From Bacillota bacterium (GTDB lineage Bacteria; Bacillota; Clostridia; Christensenellales; CAG-138), in the NCBI GenBank assembly GCA_023390655.1, contig JAEWCL010000026.1, forward strand, positions 62,001 to 126,000: 64,000 bases of DNA. Reading direction: 5' to 3'. Shown here piece after piece: positions 9,342-17,474 of this stretch. Below the pieces are notes generated by a model, which did no database searches, was not told the DNA's origin, and saw only the letters and a program-made list of their open reading frames with translations. The position numbers were made by a program, and so were the translations under genes. Positions within the stretch are counted from its first letter, which is position 1; every line of letters starts with the position of its first letter.

Positions 9342-9367
9342 GGTTGCGCGTTTTTTTTCGCGCAACC
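9342..9367. repeat. perfect inverted repeat with homopolymer loop
   Basis: Arms GGTTGCGCG and CGCGCAACC flank exactly eight T (eight A on the other strand). It lies between engB and the zinc-ribbon gene. On the plus strand an overlapping CGCAA/TTGCG stem precedes the T run, so it could act as a plus-strand terminator, but no plus-strand gene is nearby. Confidence 0.5.
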
Positions 9368-9447
9368 CCTCTCCGCTTCAAACCCTATCCTATTATGCGA
9401 AAGGCAACCCCTTGTGTCAAGCGCTTCCCCTCTCCAAAGTAAAATAT

Positions 9448-10062
9448 TTATGATATATATGCCGCCTCGGCGTCGGCAAGTACCTGTCCCATCCGAAAAA
9501 GCAGCAAATCCCTTCCGGACGCATCCTCTGAAGAGTAGGGAATGGCAGCGGGCGGCGCGCCTAAGAGCCTTGCCGCCGCGTTTGCGGCCTGCTGGCGCTT
9601 GGAGCGCGCAAGCTTATCCGCCTTTGTGGCAACAAGGGTAAACGGTACGCCGTAATAGAGCATCCACTGGAACATCTGCCGGTCCTCGGCAGTGGGCGCA
9701 TGGCGGATGTCGATGAGCAAAAACAGGTGCGTCACCCTTCCGGAGGAAAGGTAGCCTTCCATCAGCGCGCCCCAAGCTTCCTTTTGCTCCTTGGGGGCCT
9801 TTGCAAATCCGTAGCCAGGCAGGTCCACCAGATAAAACGAGCGGTTGATCAAAAAGAAATTAATGAGCCTCGTCTTTCCGGGACTTTGAGACGTCTTTGC
9901 AAGCTTATAATTGTTGCACAGGGAATTGATAAGCGAGGATTTCCCCACGTTGGATTTGCCGACAATGGCAATTTCCGCCACGCGCTTTTCCGGGTATCCG
10001 TTTTCTCCCGCAACGCTCGTGACAAATTCCGCCTGTTTGATGAGGAACTGTTCTTCGCTCAT
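9448..10062 (-). CDS. engB: ribosome biogenesis GTPase EngB/YsxC
   Basis: Essential GTPase of the YihA/YsxC family needed for large-subunit assembly. GKSNVGKSS (P-loop) is near residue 33, DLPGYGFAK is the G3 switch, TKADKL is G4 and SSED is near the G5 position. The start MSEEQFLIKQ overlaps the lon stop by four bases (ATGA), giving 204 residues, the usual size. Co-transcription of lon and engB is common in Firmicutes. Confidence 0.96.
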   Translation of the reverse strand: MSEEQFLIKQAEFVTSVAGENGYPEKRVAEIAIVGKSNVGKSSLINSLCNNYKLAKTSQSPGKTRLINFFLINRSFYLVDLPGYGFAKAPKEQKEAWGALMEGYLSSGRVTHLFLLIDIRHAPTAEDRQMFQWMLYYGVPFTLVATKADKLARSKRQQAANAAARLLGAPPAAIPYSSEDASGRDLLLFRMGQVLADAEAAYIS

Positions 10063-12440
10063 GCGCGTACCCCCGTCTGATTGTTCCACTCAGGCTGCGC
10101 CGCCTGGTACAGCGCGTCTTCCCCTGTGGGCGCTTCCCGCTTTGGCATCCGTTCGAGTGCCGCATGGAACACTTCATCCAGCGTCTCTACAAATACAAAC
10201 TCCAGCGCTTTTTTCGCGCTTTCGGGAACTTCTTCAATATCCTTGCGGTTGTCCTTGGGCAGCATGACGCGCGTAATGCCCGCGCGAAGCGCCGCAAGCG
10301 ATTTTTCACGTACGCCGCCAATCGGCAGCACCCGCCCGCGAAGGGTGATTTCGCCGGTCATAGCGATATCCGCCCGGACGGGGATTTTTGCGAGCGCACT
10401 CAAAATTGCGGTTGCCATCGTCACGCCCGCGCTCGGTCCGTCCTTTGGCACCGCACCCTGCGGCACATGCAGGTGGACGTCAAGCTTTAAAAGCTTCTCA
10501 GGATCAAGCCCCCACTCTTTTGCATGCGCGCGCACATAGGTCATGGCGGCGCGGCCGGATTCCTGCATGACTTCCCCCAAGTGCCCCGTCAGCTGGACAG
10601 CGCCGCTGCCCGCGGTCACCGCCGCCTCAATGCTGAGCGTTTCCCCGCCGACCGGCGTCCACGCAAGGCCGGTCACAACGCCGACCTCATTCCGCTCACG
10701 GGTCTCCTCATCACGGTAACGCGGCTGGCCCAGGTATTCTTTGAGCTTTTCCGCACTCATATTCACTCGCTTCTGCCCGTTTGCGATCTGGCAGGCCGCC
10801 TTGCGGCATACGGCGCCCAGCACGCGTTCGAGTTCACGCACGCCGGATTCCCGCGTATACCCGCTGATGATGGCTGCAATCTGCCCGTCCGTGATGCGAA
10901 GGTTCCCCTTCTTCATCCCGTGCGCCTCCAGCTGGCGGGGCAGCAGGTGGCGTTTTGCGATCTCAAGCTTTTCTTCCGCGAGATAACTTTCCACATGGAT
11001 GACCTCCATACGGTCTAGGAGCGGCTTGGGGATATTGTTTTCATCATTCGCCGTCGTCAGCAGCATCGCCCCGGAAAGATCGTACGGCAGTTCCAGGAAA
11101 TGATCCCGGAACGCAAAATTCTGTGCGCCATCCAATACCTCAAGCATGGCGGACGCCGGGTCTCCCCGGTAATCGGACGCCAATTTATCGATTTCATCAA
11201 ACAACAGTACGGGATTTTTTGCCCCCGCCTGCCGCATGGCGGAAATGATCCTGCCGGGCAATGCGCCGATATAGGTGCGCCTGTGGCCGCGGATTTCGGC
11301 TTCATCCCGGATGCCGCCAAGGCTCATGCGCACGAATTTGCGCCCCATGGCCTCTGCGATGGAGGCGACGATGGAGGTCTTGCCTACGCCTGGCGGGCCG
11401 ACAAAGCACAATATCTGCCCGTTGGGCTTTCCGGTAAGCTTCTGTACGGCAAGGTATTCCACAATCCTGTCCTTAACCTTTTCCATGCCGTAATGATTCA
11501 GGTCAAGCACCTTTCGCGCGTGAACAAGGTCAAGATCGTCCTTCGTCTGCTCGTTCCATGGGAGGTCCAGCAGCAGCTCGATATAGCTGCGCGCCATGGG
11601 CGTTTCGTGGGACCCAGTGGGCAGGCTTTCAAACCGCACGATTTCTTTTTTAAGCCGCTCCTCCACAGCGGGAGGATAGCTTTTCTGTTCCATGCGCTTG
11701 AAAAACCCTTCGGTTTCGCTTGCACCGTCTTCTCCAAGCTCGCGCCGGATGACGCGCAGCTTTTCCCTCAGATAGTGCTCTTTCTGTGTCTTTTCAATTT
11801 CTTCCTGAAGCTTCGTGTTGATCTCCGCATCAAGGCGTAGCACGCCAAGCTCCTTATAAAGAAGCGTGGCGAGCAGCATCAGCCGGTTCTCTACATTTGC
11901 TTCCTCCAGGATGCGCTGGCGCCGGGAAGCGTCCGTAAGCACCAGTGCCGCTACGGAATCCACATACTCGCCCGGTTCCTCAATGGCCTCCATGGCGTTC
12001 TTCTGGCTGGACGTCAGCTTTGCGTTGAGCTTTGCGTATTCTTCAAAGCTTTCGTGCACGCGTCTTCTGAGCGCTTCGACCGCTTCGGGCCTGCCGGGAA
12101 TATCCGGCCTTTCCTGTACGCTCGCTTCAAAATAGGGGTCTTCGGATGTAATCGCCTTGATATCCGCACGGGAAATTCCCGTCAGCAACATATGGATGCC
12201 ATCCCCCTGGATGCGGAAGACCTGCTTGATCCGCGCGATCGTTCCGGTACCTTCCAGATCGCTTGGCTCCGGCTCGGCCTCCTGCGCATCCTTCTGCGCG
12301 ACGAACAGCGCAATGCCGTCCCCGGAAGCGGCGGCCTGGATCGCCAGGAGCGTCTTTTTGCGCCCTGCGTCGCAGTGCACCACCTCGCCTGGCAGGACGA
12401 CCATGCCGCGCAGCGGGATTACAGGCAGTGTTTGTAACAT
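10059..12440 (-). CDS. lon: ATP-dependent protease LonA
   Basis: Soluble hexameric AAA+ serine protease that degrades misfolded and regulatory proteins. In order: N-terminal substrate-binding domain (about 1-200), coiled coil, Walker A GPPGVGKT near 348, Walker B LLFDEID near 412, and a C-terminal protease domain with PKDGPSAG (catalytic Ser near 670) and VREK (catalytic Lys near 713). Two adjacent ATG codons are possible; the second fits the GAGGTGA ribosome binding site better and gives 793 residues. It is preceded by its own promoter and overlaps engB. Confidence 0.96.
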   Translation of the reverse strand: MLQTLPVIPLRGMVVLPGEVVHCDAGRKKTLLAIQAAASGDGIALFVAQKDAQEAEPEPSDLEGTGTIARIKQVFRIQGDGIHMLLTGISRADIKAITSEDPYFEASVQERPDIPGRPEAVEALRRRVHESFEEYAKLNAKLTSSQKNAMEAIEEPGEYVDSVAALVLTDASRRQRILEEANVENRLMLLATLLYKELGVLRLDAEINTKLQEEIEKTQKEHYLREKLRVIRRELGEDGASETEGFFKRMEQKSYPPAVEERLKKEIVRFESLPTGSHETPMARSYIELLLDLPWNEQTKDDLDLVHARKVLDLNHYGMEKVKDRIVEYLAVQKLTGKPNGQILCFVGPPGVGKTSIVASIAEAMGRKFVRMSLGGIRDEAEIRGHRRTYIGALPGRIISAMRQAGAKNPVLLFDEIDKLASDYRGDPASAMLEVLDGAQNFAFRDHFLELPYDLSGAMLLTTANDENNIPKPLLDRMEVIHVESYLAEEKLEIAKRHLLPRQLEAHGMKKGNLRITDGQIAAIISGYTRESGVRELERVLGAVCRKAACQIANGQKRVNMSAEKLKEYLGQPRYRDEETRERNEVGVVTGLAWTPVGGETLSIEAAVTAGSGAVQLTGHLGEVMQESGRAAMTYVRAHAKEWGLDPEKLLKLDVHLHVPQGAVPKDGPSAGVTMATAILSALAKIPVRADIAMTGEITLRGRVLPIGGVREKSLAALRAGITRVMLPKDNRKDIEEVPESAKKALEFVFVETLDEVFHAALERMPKREAPTGEDALYQAAQPEWNNQTGVRA

Positions 12441-12461
12441 ATGCATTCACCTCGTGTACAC

Positions 12462-12490
12462 ATTATAACGGCTACCCAAGGGAATGACAA
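12462..12490 (-). promoter_or_regulatory. lon promoter
   Basis: On the minus strand TTGTCA (12490-12485), a 17-bp spacer and a perfect TATAAT (12467-12462) precede lon by about 20 bp. It reads as a sigma-A type promoter for lon-engB. Confidence 0.7.
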
Positions 12491-12538
12491 GTTGCCCAGC
12501 GGAATGGAAAAACCCGCCGGTTGCAGGCAGGAGACCCG

Positions 12539-14269
12539 CTAAATCTCGTGCGCGGAGACCGTTGCATGCTCTCCGTTAGAGGCGCAGCCGGCAGCGGAGA
12601 GCTGCTCTTGCTTCACGGGACGCGCCGGTTCGCGGGATGCAAAGGGCGTTTCCGCCTGCTCCGGGAACGCGTAGGAAACGGCCTCCCGTATGGTCTCCAC
12701 CGGGATGACCTCCACCTGAAATTCCGAAAAGCTATCCTCCCAGTTTGCAAGCGGAATCAGCACCTGTGTTGCGCCCGCCGCCTGCGCCGCCATAATCTTT
12801 TCACGCACGCCGCCTACGGGGCGTACCTCGCCTGAAATCGTCACCTCGCCGGTGGACGCAAGCGTATGGCACGCGGGCTCTCCTTTATACGCGCTCAAAA
12901 GTGCTATAAAGAGCGCCACGCCCGCGCTCGGGCCGTCCACAGGGATACCGCCCGGGATGTTGAACTGCACATCGAACCTGGATGCATCCGTTTGCGCGTA
13001 GCGCGAAAGCGCGATGACCACATTTTCTACAGAGCCGCGGGCCGTGCTTTTGCGCTTGAGCCTGCGGTCCCTGAAATTGAGTTCTTCTTCCTCCACGATG
13101 CCGTTCATCGTGAGCGAACCGCGCCCGCCGGTTGCCTTTGCTGCGGCGCACTCTATTTCAAGCACCATGCCCTGCCCCGCCCCCGCTACCGCAAGGGCGT
13201 TCGCAGTACCCACGCGGGGTCCCTTTGGCATGTGGCATTCCATACGCGGCGTATAGTTGCAGATGCGCGCTACCCATTCCACATCCTCCCGCGTGACCAG
13301 CGCGCGTTGTTCATCATGCGCGATGCCGCAGGCAAGCTGTACGATGTTGACGACATCCCGCCCGCTCTGCGCATAGAGTGCGGCGTGATAGAGCGCCTCT
13401 TCTCCCAAGCTATAGCCCGCGCGCAATGCCGCGCCCTTGGCGACCTGTTCGAGTTCCTTTTGCCCAAGGGGTTTAAAGAAAAGCTCCAGGCAGCGGGACC
13501 GGAGAGCCGGCGGCATCTCCTCCGGCCTTCTTGTGGTAGCGCCCACCAGCCGGAAGTCCGCAGGAAGGCCATGCTGAAAAATATCATGAATGTGCTGCGG
13601 GATGCTCGCATTGTCCGGTGAGTAATAGGCGCTGTCAAATTTGACATACCGGTCTTCAAGGACCTTTAACAGCTTATTCATCTGCATGGGGTGCAGTTCA
13701 CCGATTTCATCCAAAAATAAAATGCCGCAGTGCGCACGCGTCACAGCGCCCGGCTTGGGCTGCGGCACGCCCTGCGCGCCCAATGTCCCCGCGCCCTGGT
13801 AAATAGGATCGTGCACGGAGCCGATGAGCGGGTCGGCAATCGCGCGCTCATCAAAGCGCACACAGGTCGCATCCAGCTCCACAAACGCGGATTCCGCGTT
13901 GAACGGAGAATCCGACCGTTTTTTTGCCTCCTCCAGCACAAGGCGCGCCGCGCATGTTTTGCCGATCCCCGGCGGGCCATAGAGCAGCACATGCTGCGGA
14001 TTCGGGCCGCACAGCGCGGCTTTGAGCGCGCGGATGCCCTCCTCCTGCCCGATGATGTCCTCAAAGCGTTCCGGACGCGTCATCTCGGAAAGCGGTATAT
14101 TGAGCCTGCGCGCGCGCATCCGCGCGAGCCGCTGGAGCTCCTGCACGTTTTGCTTGGGCTTTATCATCACAGCCTGCGGCTGCTGGCGCCGCCTGTTGCG
14201 CAAATAGATCACCAGGGAAATGCCGCCGATGATCACAAGTTGTATTAAAATGTAAGTTGGCCAGTCCAT
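12539..14269 (-). CDS. lonB: membrane-anchored ATP-dependent protease LonB
   Basis: Second Lon-type protease, of the LonB class found beside lonA in Bacillus. One N-terminal membrane segment (about residues 5-22) replaces the LonA substrate domain. An AAA+ module follows with GPPGIGKT and LFLDEIGEL, then a protease domain with VDGPSAG (catalytic Ser) and GGVREK (catalytic Lys). A low-complexity tail of about 40 residues ends the protein. Of two in-frame ATG codons, the second is 7 nt from GGAGG and is taken, giving 576 residues. In Bacillus LonB acts in the forespore; here the role is inferred only. Confidence 0.9.
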   Translation of the reverse strand: MDWPTYILIQLVIIGGISLVIYLRNRRRQQPQAVMIKPKQNVQELQRLARMRARRLNIPLSEMTRPERFEDIIGQEEGIRALKAALCGPNPQHVLLYGPPGIGKTCAARLVLEEAKKRSDSPFNAESAFVELDATCVRFDERAIADPLIGSVHDPIYQGAGTLGAQGVPQPKPGAVTRAHCGILFLDEIGELHPMQMNKLLKVLEDRYVKFDSAYYSPDNASIPQHIHDIFQHGLPADFRLVGATTRRPEEMPPALRSRCLELFFKPLGQKELEQVAKGAALRAGYSLGEEALYHAALYAQSGRDVVNIVQLACGIAHDEQRALVTREDVEWVARICNYTPRMECHMPKGPRVGTANALAVAGAGQGMVLEIECAAAKATGGRGSLTMNGIVEEEELNFRDRRLKRKSTARGSVENVVIALSRYAQTDASRFDVQFNIPGGIPVDGPSAGVALFIALLSAYKGEPACHTLASTGEVTISGEVRPVGGVREKIMAAQAAGATQVLIPLANWEDSFSEFQVEVIPVETIREAVSYAFPEQAETPFASREPARPVKQEQLSAAGCASNGEHATVSAHEI

Positions 14270-14285
14270 ATACATACCTCCGCAT

Positions 14286-14340
14286 ATACCAATGAAAAAC
14301 AGGAACGCCGCGACGATGCATTCATGTATGGAATTGGTAT
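14286..14340. repeat. short, internally deleted copy of a palindromic element
   Basis: ATACCAAT (14286-14293) and ATTGGTAT (14333-14340) form terminal inverted repeats. The stretch between them (GCCGCGACGATGCATTCATGTATGGAATT) closely matches the right end of the larger element at 46269-46429. It appears to be a derivative that lost the centre, sitting just upstream of lonB. Confidence 0.55.
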
Positions 14341-14396
14341 TACGTAGTATGCGCGTGAGGCTGTGAACTCATGAAATGTGAAAACTGGAAAACCTG

Positions 14397-14430
14397 CAAA
14401 AAACAAACGCAGGCAAATTTGCCTGCGTTA
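14397..14430 (-). terminator. terminator of the perR-ahpC-reductase operon
   Basis: Minus strand: AACGCAGGCAAATTTGCCTGCGTT, a near-perfect stem, followed by TGTTTTTTG. It lies about 25 bp after the stop of the AhpF-like gene. Confidence 0.85.
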
Positions 14431-14453
14431 TGCATAAAAAGCCGTTTTTGTGC

Positions 14454-16073
14454 TTATGCCGAAATGATCTCCAGCAGTTCCTCAATGCTCTTTTTACCGA
14501 ATACCAGTTCCTGATCATTGATAACAATGGCGGGTACGCTCAATATGGAATGGCGGCTCTTAAAGTCCGGATAGCGCGCCACATCGATCATTTCGGCCTC
14601 GATGTTCCGGTTTTTGAGCGCCATCAGCTGGGCAGCCGTCACCACGCCCGGGCAGAGCGTGCACGAAAGCGTCGCACCGATTTTGATATTGACCGGCTGT
14701 TTCACCGCCTTGATCCGTTGCAGCGTTTCCTCGCCGACATCCTGCCCCGGCCCAGCCGCGTTGTAGAGCGCGAGCACAAAGGAGTTGATTTCATGCCCGC
14801 CCGGCACGCCGTGGAACTGTACGCCAAGATAAGCGCCGTCTTCATCGAGCAGGGCAAACGTTGGGAACAGAGTGGCGTTGACGGCCCGTTCCGCTTCCGG
14901 ATCCTCCCCTTGCCGGAGAATTTCGATCCCCACGCGGTCCGTCATCCCGGCGAACTCCTGCAGGAAACTTTCCATTTCCAAACTCAAATCATCCTGTCCT
15001 AGAATGGCGCGGATATTCACCCTGCGTTCAAACCGTCCCAGTATGGGGATGAGCTGCTCTTTGAGCGCTTCGTCAAAGAACGCTTCATGTACATTCGCCG
15101 TCTTCGGCTCGTCTTGTTCATGTAGCCCCAGCTGTGCTTTCTTTTCTTCAATGTACCTTTCCGCAGCGGTTGCGGCAATCGCTCCGTCGGATACAGCGGT
15201 CACAAGCTGCCGGAGAATCTTCGGGCGGACATCGCCCGCGGCGTATACGCCCGGGACGTTTGTCATCATATTGTCGTCGGTGGGGATATAGCCGCCCGCA
15301 TCCAGTGTGATCTCCTCGCGGTACGGGCCGCTCTGGGGCATATAGCCCACGAACACGAACACGCCAAATGTCGTGTCCCCGTCCTTGACATCGTAACGCG
15401 ACGTCTCCCCGGTCTGGTTGTTGATGAAGCGGGCATACTGCAATACGTTTTCCCCGCCGACCTCAAGGAGTTCGGTATGGAACCTGACCTCGATCTTCGG
15501 GTGGCTGAGGACCTTTTCGCCGATGGTCTTGGAGCATGTAAACTCCGGTTCCCGCGCAATGACGATGACTTTTCTTGCGTACCGCGTGAGGAAGATCGCT
15601 TCCTCCGCCGCCGCAAACCCCGCACCGATGACAAACACGTCCATACCGCTGAAAAACTCGCCGTCGCATGTGGCGCAATAGCCGATGCCGCGCCCACGGA
15701 AGGTATCCTCCCCGAGAAAGCCGAGCTTCCTTGGCTGTGCGCCCGTTGCGATGATGACGGCAAGGGCTGAAATCTCCCCTTCCGAGGTGATGATCTTTTT
15801 GATATCCCTGCGAAAATCTACGCGTTTCACTTCGGCGAATAAAAATGTCACGCCAAAATTTTCTGCCTGCTTGCGCATGGTTTCCGATAGCTCCGCACCG
15901 GACGTATGGAGGATGCCCGGGTAATTGACGACCTCCGCCGTAATCTTGATCTGCCCGCCGGGCTTATCCTGATCGATGATCAGCGTTTTGAGCTTAGAGC
16001 GTCCTGCGTAAAGTCCGGCAGTCATTCCTGCGCTGCCGGACCCAATGATTACCAAATCATAAAACTGTTCCAT
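14454..16073 (-). CDS. AhpF-like reductase: thioredoxin-reductase module with C-terminal thioredoxin folds
   Basis: Predicted NAD(P)H-dependent FAD enzyme that reduces the adjacent peroxiredoxin. Residues 1-310 form a thioredoxin reductase: FAD loop GSGSAG, redox CATC at C133/C136, second nucleotide loop GAGFAAAEEA and GVYAAGDVR. About residues 330-539 form two thioredoxin folds like the N-terminal domain of AhpF. The last of these carries SCTLCPGVV with cysteines at about 471/474, matching the AhpF CHNCPDVV site. Domain order is thus the reverse of AhpF. It starts 8 bp after ahpC, so the two are co-transcribed. Confidence 0.88.
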   Translation of the reverse strand: MEQFYDLVIIGSGSAGMTAGLYAGRSKLKTLIIDQDKPGGQIKITAEVVNYPGILHTSGAELSETMRKQAENFGVTFLFAEVKRVDFRRDIKKIITSEGEISALAVIIATGAQPRKLGFLGEDTFRGRGIGYCATCDGEFFSGMDVFVIGAGFAAAEEAIFLTRYARKVIVIAREPEFTCSKTIGEKVLSHPKIEVRFHTELLEVGGENVLQYARFINNQTGETSRYDVKDGDTTFGVFVFVGYMPQSGPYREEITLDAGGYIPTDDNMMTNVPGVYAAGDVRPKILRQLVTAVSDGAIAATAAERYIEEKKAQLGLHEQDEPKTANVHEAFFDEALKEQLIPILGRFERRVNIRAILGQDDLSLEMESFLQEFAGMTDRVGIEILRQGEDPEAERAVNATLFPTFALLDEDGAYLGVQFHGVPGGHEINSFVLALYNAAGPGQDVGEETLQRIKAVKQPVNIKIGATLSCTLCPGVVTAAQLMALKNRNIEAEMIDVARYPDFKSRHSILSVPAIVINDQELVFGKKSIEELLEIISA

Positions 16074-16081
16074 ACGCCGCC

Positions 16082-16645
16082 TTACAGCTTCCCCACAAGG
16101 TCAAGGCTGGGCTTGAGGGTCTCCGCACCGGGACGCCACTTTGCGGGGCAGACCTCGTCGCCATGCTTTGCGACAAACTGCGCCGCCTGCACCTTCCTCA
16201 AAAGCTCCGCCGCCTCGCGGCCGATGTTGTTTGCGTTGACTTCATAGGAAACGATCTTGCCCTTGGGGTCTACCACAAAGCTGCCGCGCAGCGCAAGGCC
16301 TTCTTCTTCAATGTAGACTTCAAAGTCCTCCGCGAGCTTCGCGGTGGGGTCTGCAAGCATGGGATACCGAATCTTTTTAATGGTATCCGAAACATCATGC
16401 CATGCCTTGTGGACAAAATGCGTATCCGTGGAAACGGAGTAAACCTCGCACCCGATTTCCTTGAACTGTTCGTAATGGTCTGCAAGATCCCCAAGCTCCG
16501 TGGGGCAGACAAATGTGAAATCCGCAGGGTAAAATACAAATACGGACCATTTGCCTAAAAGGTCTTCCTTGGATACATCCTTGAACTGCCCGTTCACAAA
16601 CGCCTTTACGTTAAAATCGCTTACTTCCTTACCAATCAGAGACAT
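16082..16645 (-). CDS. ahpC: alkyl hydroperoxide reductase subunit C (typical 2-Cys peroxiredoxin)
   Basis: Thiol peroxidase that reduces hydrogen peroxide and organic hydroperoxides. The peroxidatic cysteine is in FTFVCPTEL near residue 47 and the resolving cysteine in GDEVCPAKW near 166; length is 187, as for AhpC. The start MSLIGKEV has GGAGG 8 nt upstream. It sits between perR and the AhpF-like reductase, forming a compact peroxide-response operon. Confidence 0.95.
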   Translation of the reverse strand: MSLIGKEVSDFNVKAFVNGQFKDVSKEDLLGKWSVFVFYPADFTFVCPTELGDLADHYEQFKEIGCEVYSVSTDTHFVHKAWHDVSDTIKKIRYPMLADPTAKLAEDFEVYIEEEGLALRGSFVVDPKGKIVSYEVNANNIGREAAELLRKVQAAQFVAKHGDEVCPAKWRPGAETLKPSLDLVGKL

Positions 16646-16682
16646 GATGTTTCCCTCCGTTTTCTTTTCTCTAGTGTTTATA

Positions 16683-17102
16683 TCAACCTGCGTCCCCTGT
16701 GCGTTCCTGCGCATGGGTCCGGCAGGCACTGCACCTGCCATGAAACAGCAACTCATGCGACGTTACCGTAAATCCCGCCGCCTGAAGCAGCGCTTCATCC
16801 ATCAGCCTTACCGCATGCTGCGGGACACAGTCTCCCGCGTCAAAAATTTGCCCGCAATCCGAGCAGATCATGTGGAAATGCTCGTCCGCGTTGCAATCAT
16901 ACCGGTCCGCCTCGCCGGAAAAGGAAAGGCGCCTGATAAGACCTCCCGCCGCCATCTCATTGAGGTTGCGGTAGACCGTACCCAGACTGATTTTGGGGTA
17001 CTCCTTGCGGACCCATTCATATACTTCCAAGGCGGTAGGATGATCGAGCTGATGCAGCGCAGCTTCAATCAGCTTTTTTTGCGCGCTGAATCGTTTGTTC
17101 AT
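16683..17102 (-). CDS. perR: Fur-family peroxide-responsive repressor, PerR-like
   Basis: Metal-dependent DNA-binding repressor. The winged-helix region includes HPTALEVYEWV and SLGTVYRNLNEM. The regulatory site has RYDCNADEHFH, where an aspartate precedes the HxH as in PerR, and the structural zinc site is given by CSDCG and CSAC. Placement ahead of ahpC and an AhpF-like reductase supports PerR over Fur or Zur. GGAGG precedes the start. It may sense peroxide by oxidation of metal-bound histidine, as in Bacillus. Confidence 0.85.
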   Translation of the reverse strand: MNKRFSAQKKLIEAALHQLDHPTALEVYEWVRKEYPKISLGTVYRNLNEMAAGGLIRRLSFSGEADRYDCNADEHFHMICSDCGQIFDAGDCVPQHAVRLMDEALLQAAGFTVTSHELLFHGRCSACRTHAQERTGDAG

Positions 17103-17135
17103 ACATCCGCCTCCTTATCAGTAATGATTCTTGTT

Positions 17136-17164
17136 ATTATAATAAACGGATTCCCGGATGTGAA
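17136..17164 (-). promoter_or_regulatory. perR operon promoter
   Basis: Minus strand: TTCACA (17164-17159), a 17-bp spacer and perfect TATAAT (17141-17136), about 35 bp before perR. The surrounding AT-rich sequence (TTATTATAATAA) is itself palindromic and could hold a PerR/Fur-type operator, but it is not a clear match to the Per-box consensus. Confidence 0.7.
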
Positions 17165-17213
17165 CCGCCGGGGCGACTCTTTTCTTGAAGGAATCTGTTG
17201 CCAACGGCTAATA

Positions 17214-17243
17214 AGCAAAAAAAGAGGCTTCTCGGCCTCTTTC
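17214..17243 (-). terminator. intrinsic terminator
   Basis: Minus strand: AAAGAGGC, loop CGAGA, GCCTCTTT continuing into a T run. It lies beyond the repeat-rich spacer after the S33-like hydrolase gene and upstream of the perR promoter. Confidence 0.75.
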
Positions 17244-17262
17244 TACTTGTCAAAAAAGTATA

Positions 17263-17440
17263 GGATTACGTTGGGGCTCTGCCCCAAATCCCCGCTTAGG
17301 ACCGTAACGGCCCTAAGAACCAATCCCGGGAACACCTTAAACAGAGCGCCCCCAATGGAGGGGATTCCCAAGGGATATGTCCCTTGAGTGGGGTCAGGGG
17401 CAAAGCCCCTAAAAAAGGTTTATCGACACCCTGGAGGGAT
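17263..17440. repeat. multi-hairpin intergenic element
   Basis: The gap between perR and the S33-like hydrolase has no gene but contains at least four short palindromes in a row: TGGGGCTCTGCCCCA, CTTAGGACCGT/ACGGCCCTAAG, CAAGGGATATGTCCCTTG and AGGGGCAAAGCCCCT. This layered structure resembles dispersed intergenic repeats of Clostridia. No second full copy was seen in the window. Confidence 0.5.
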
Positions 17441-17474
17441 CATCAAAGCGCTCTTTCCCCACCGATCAAGCACT

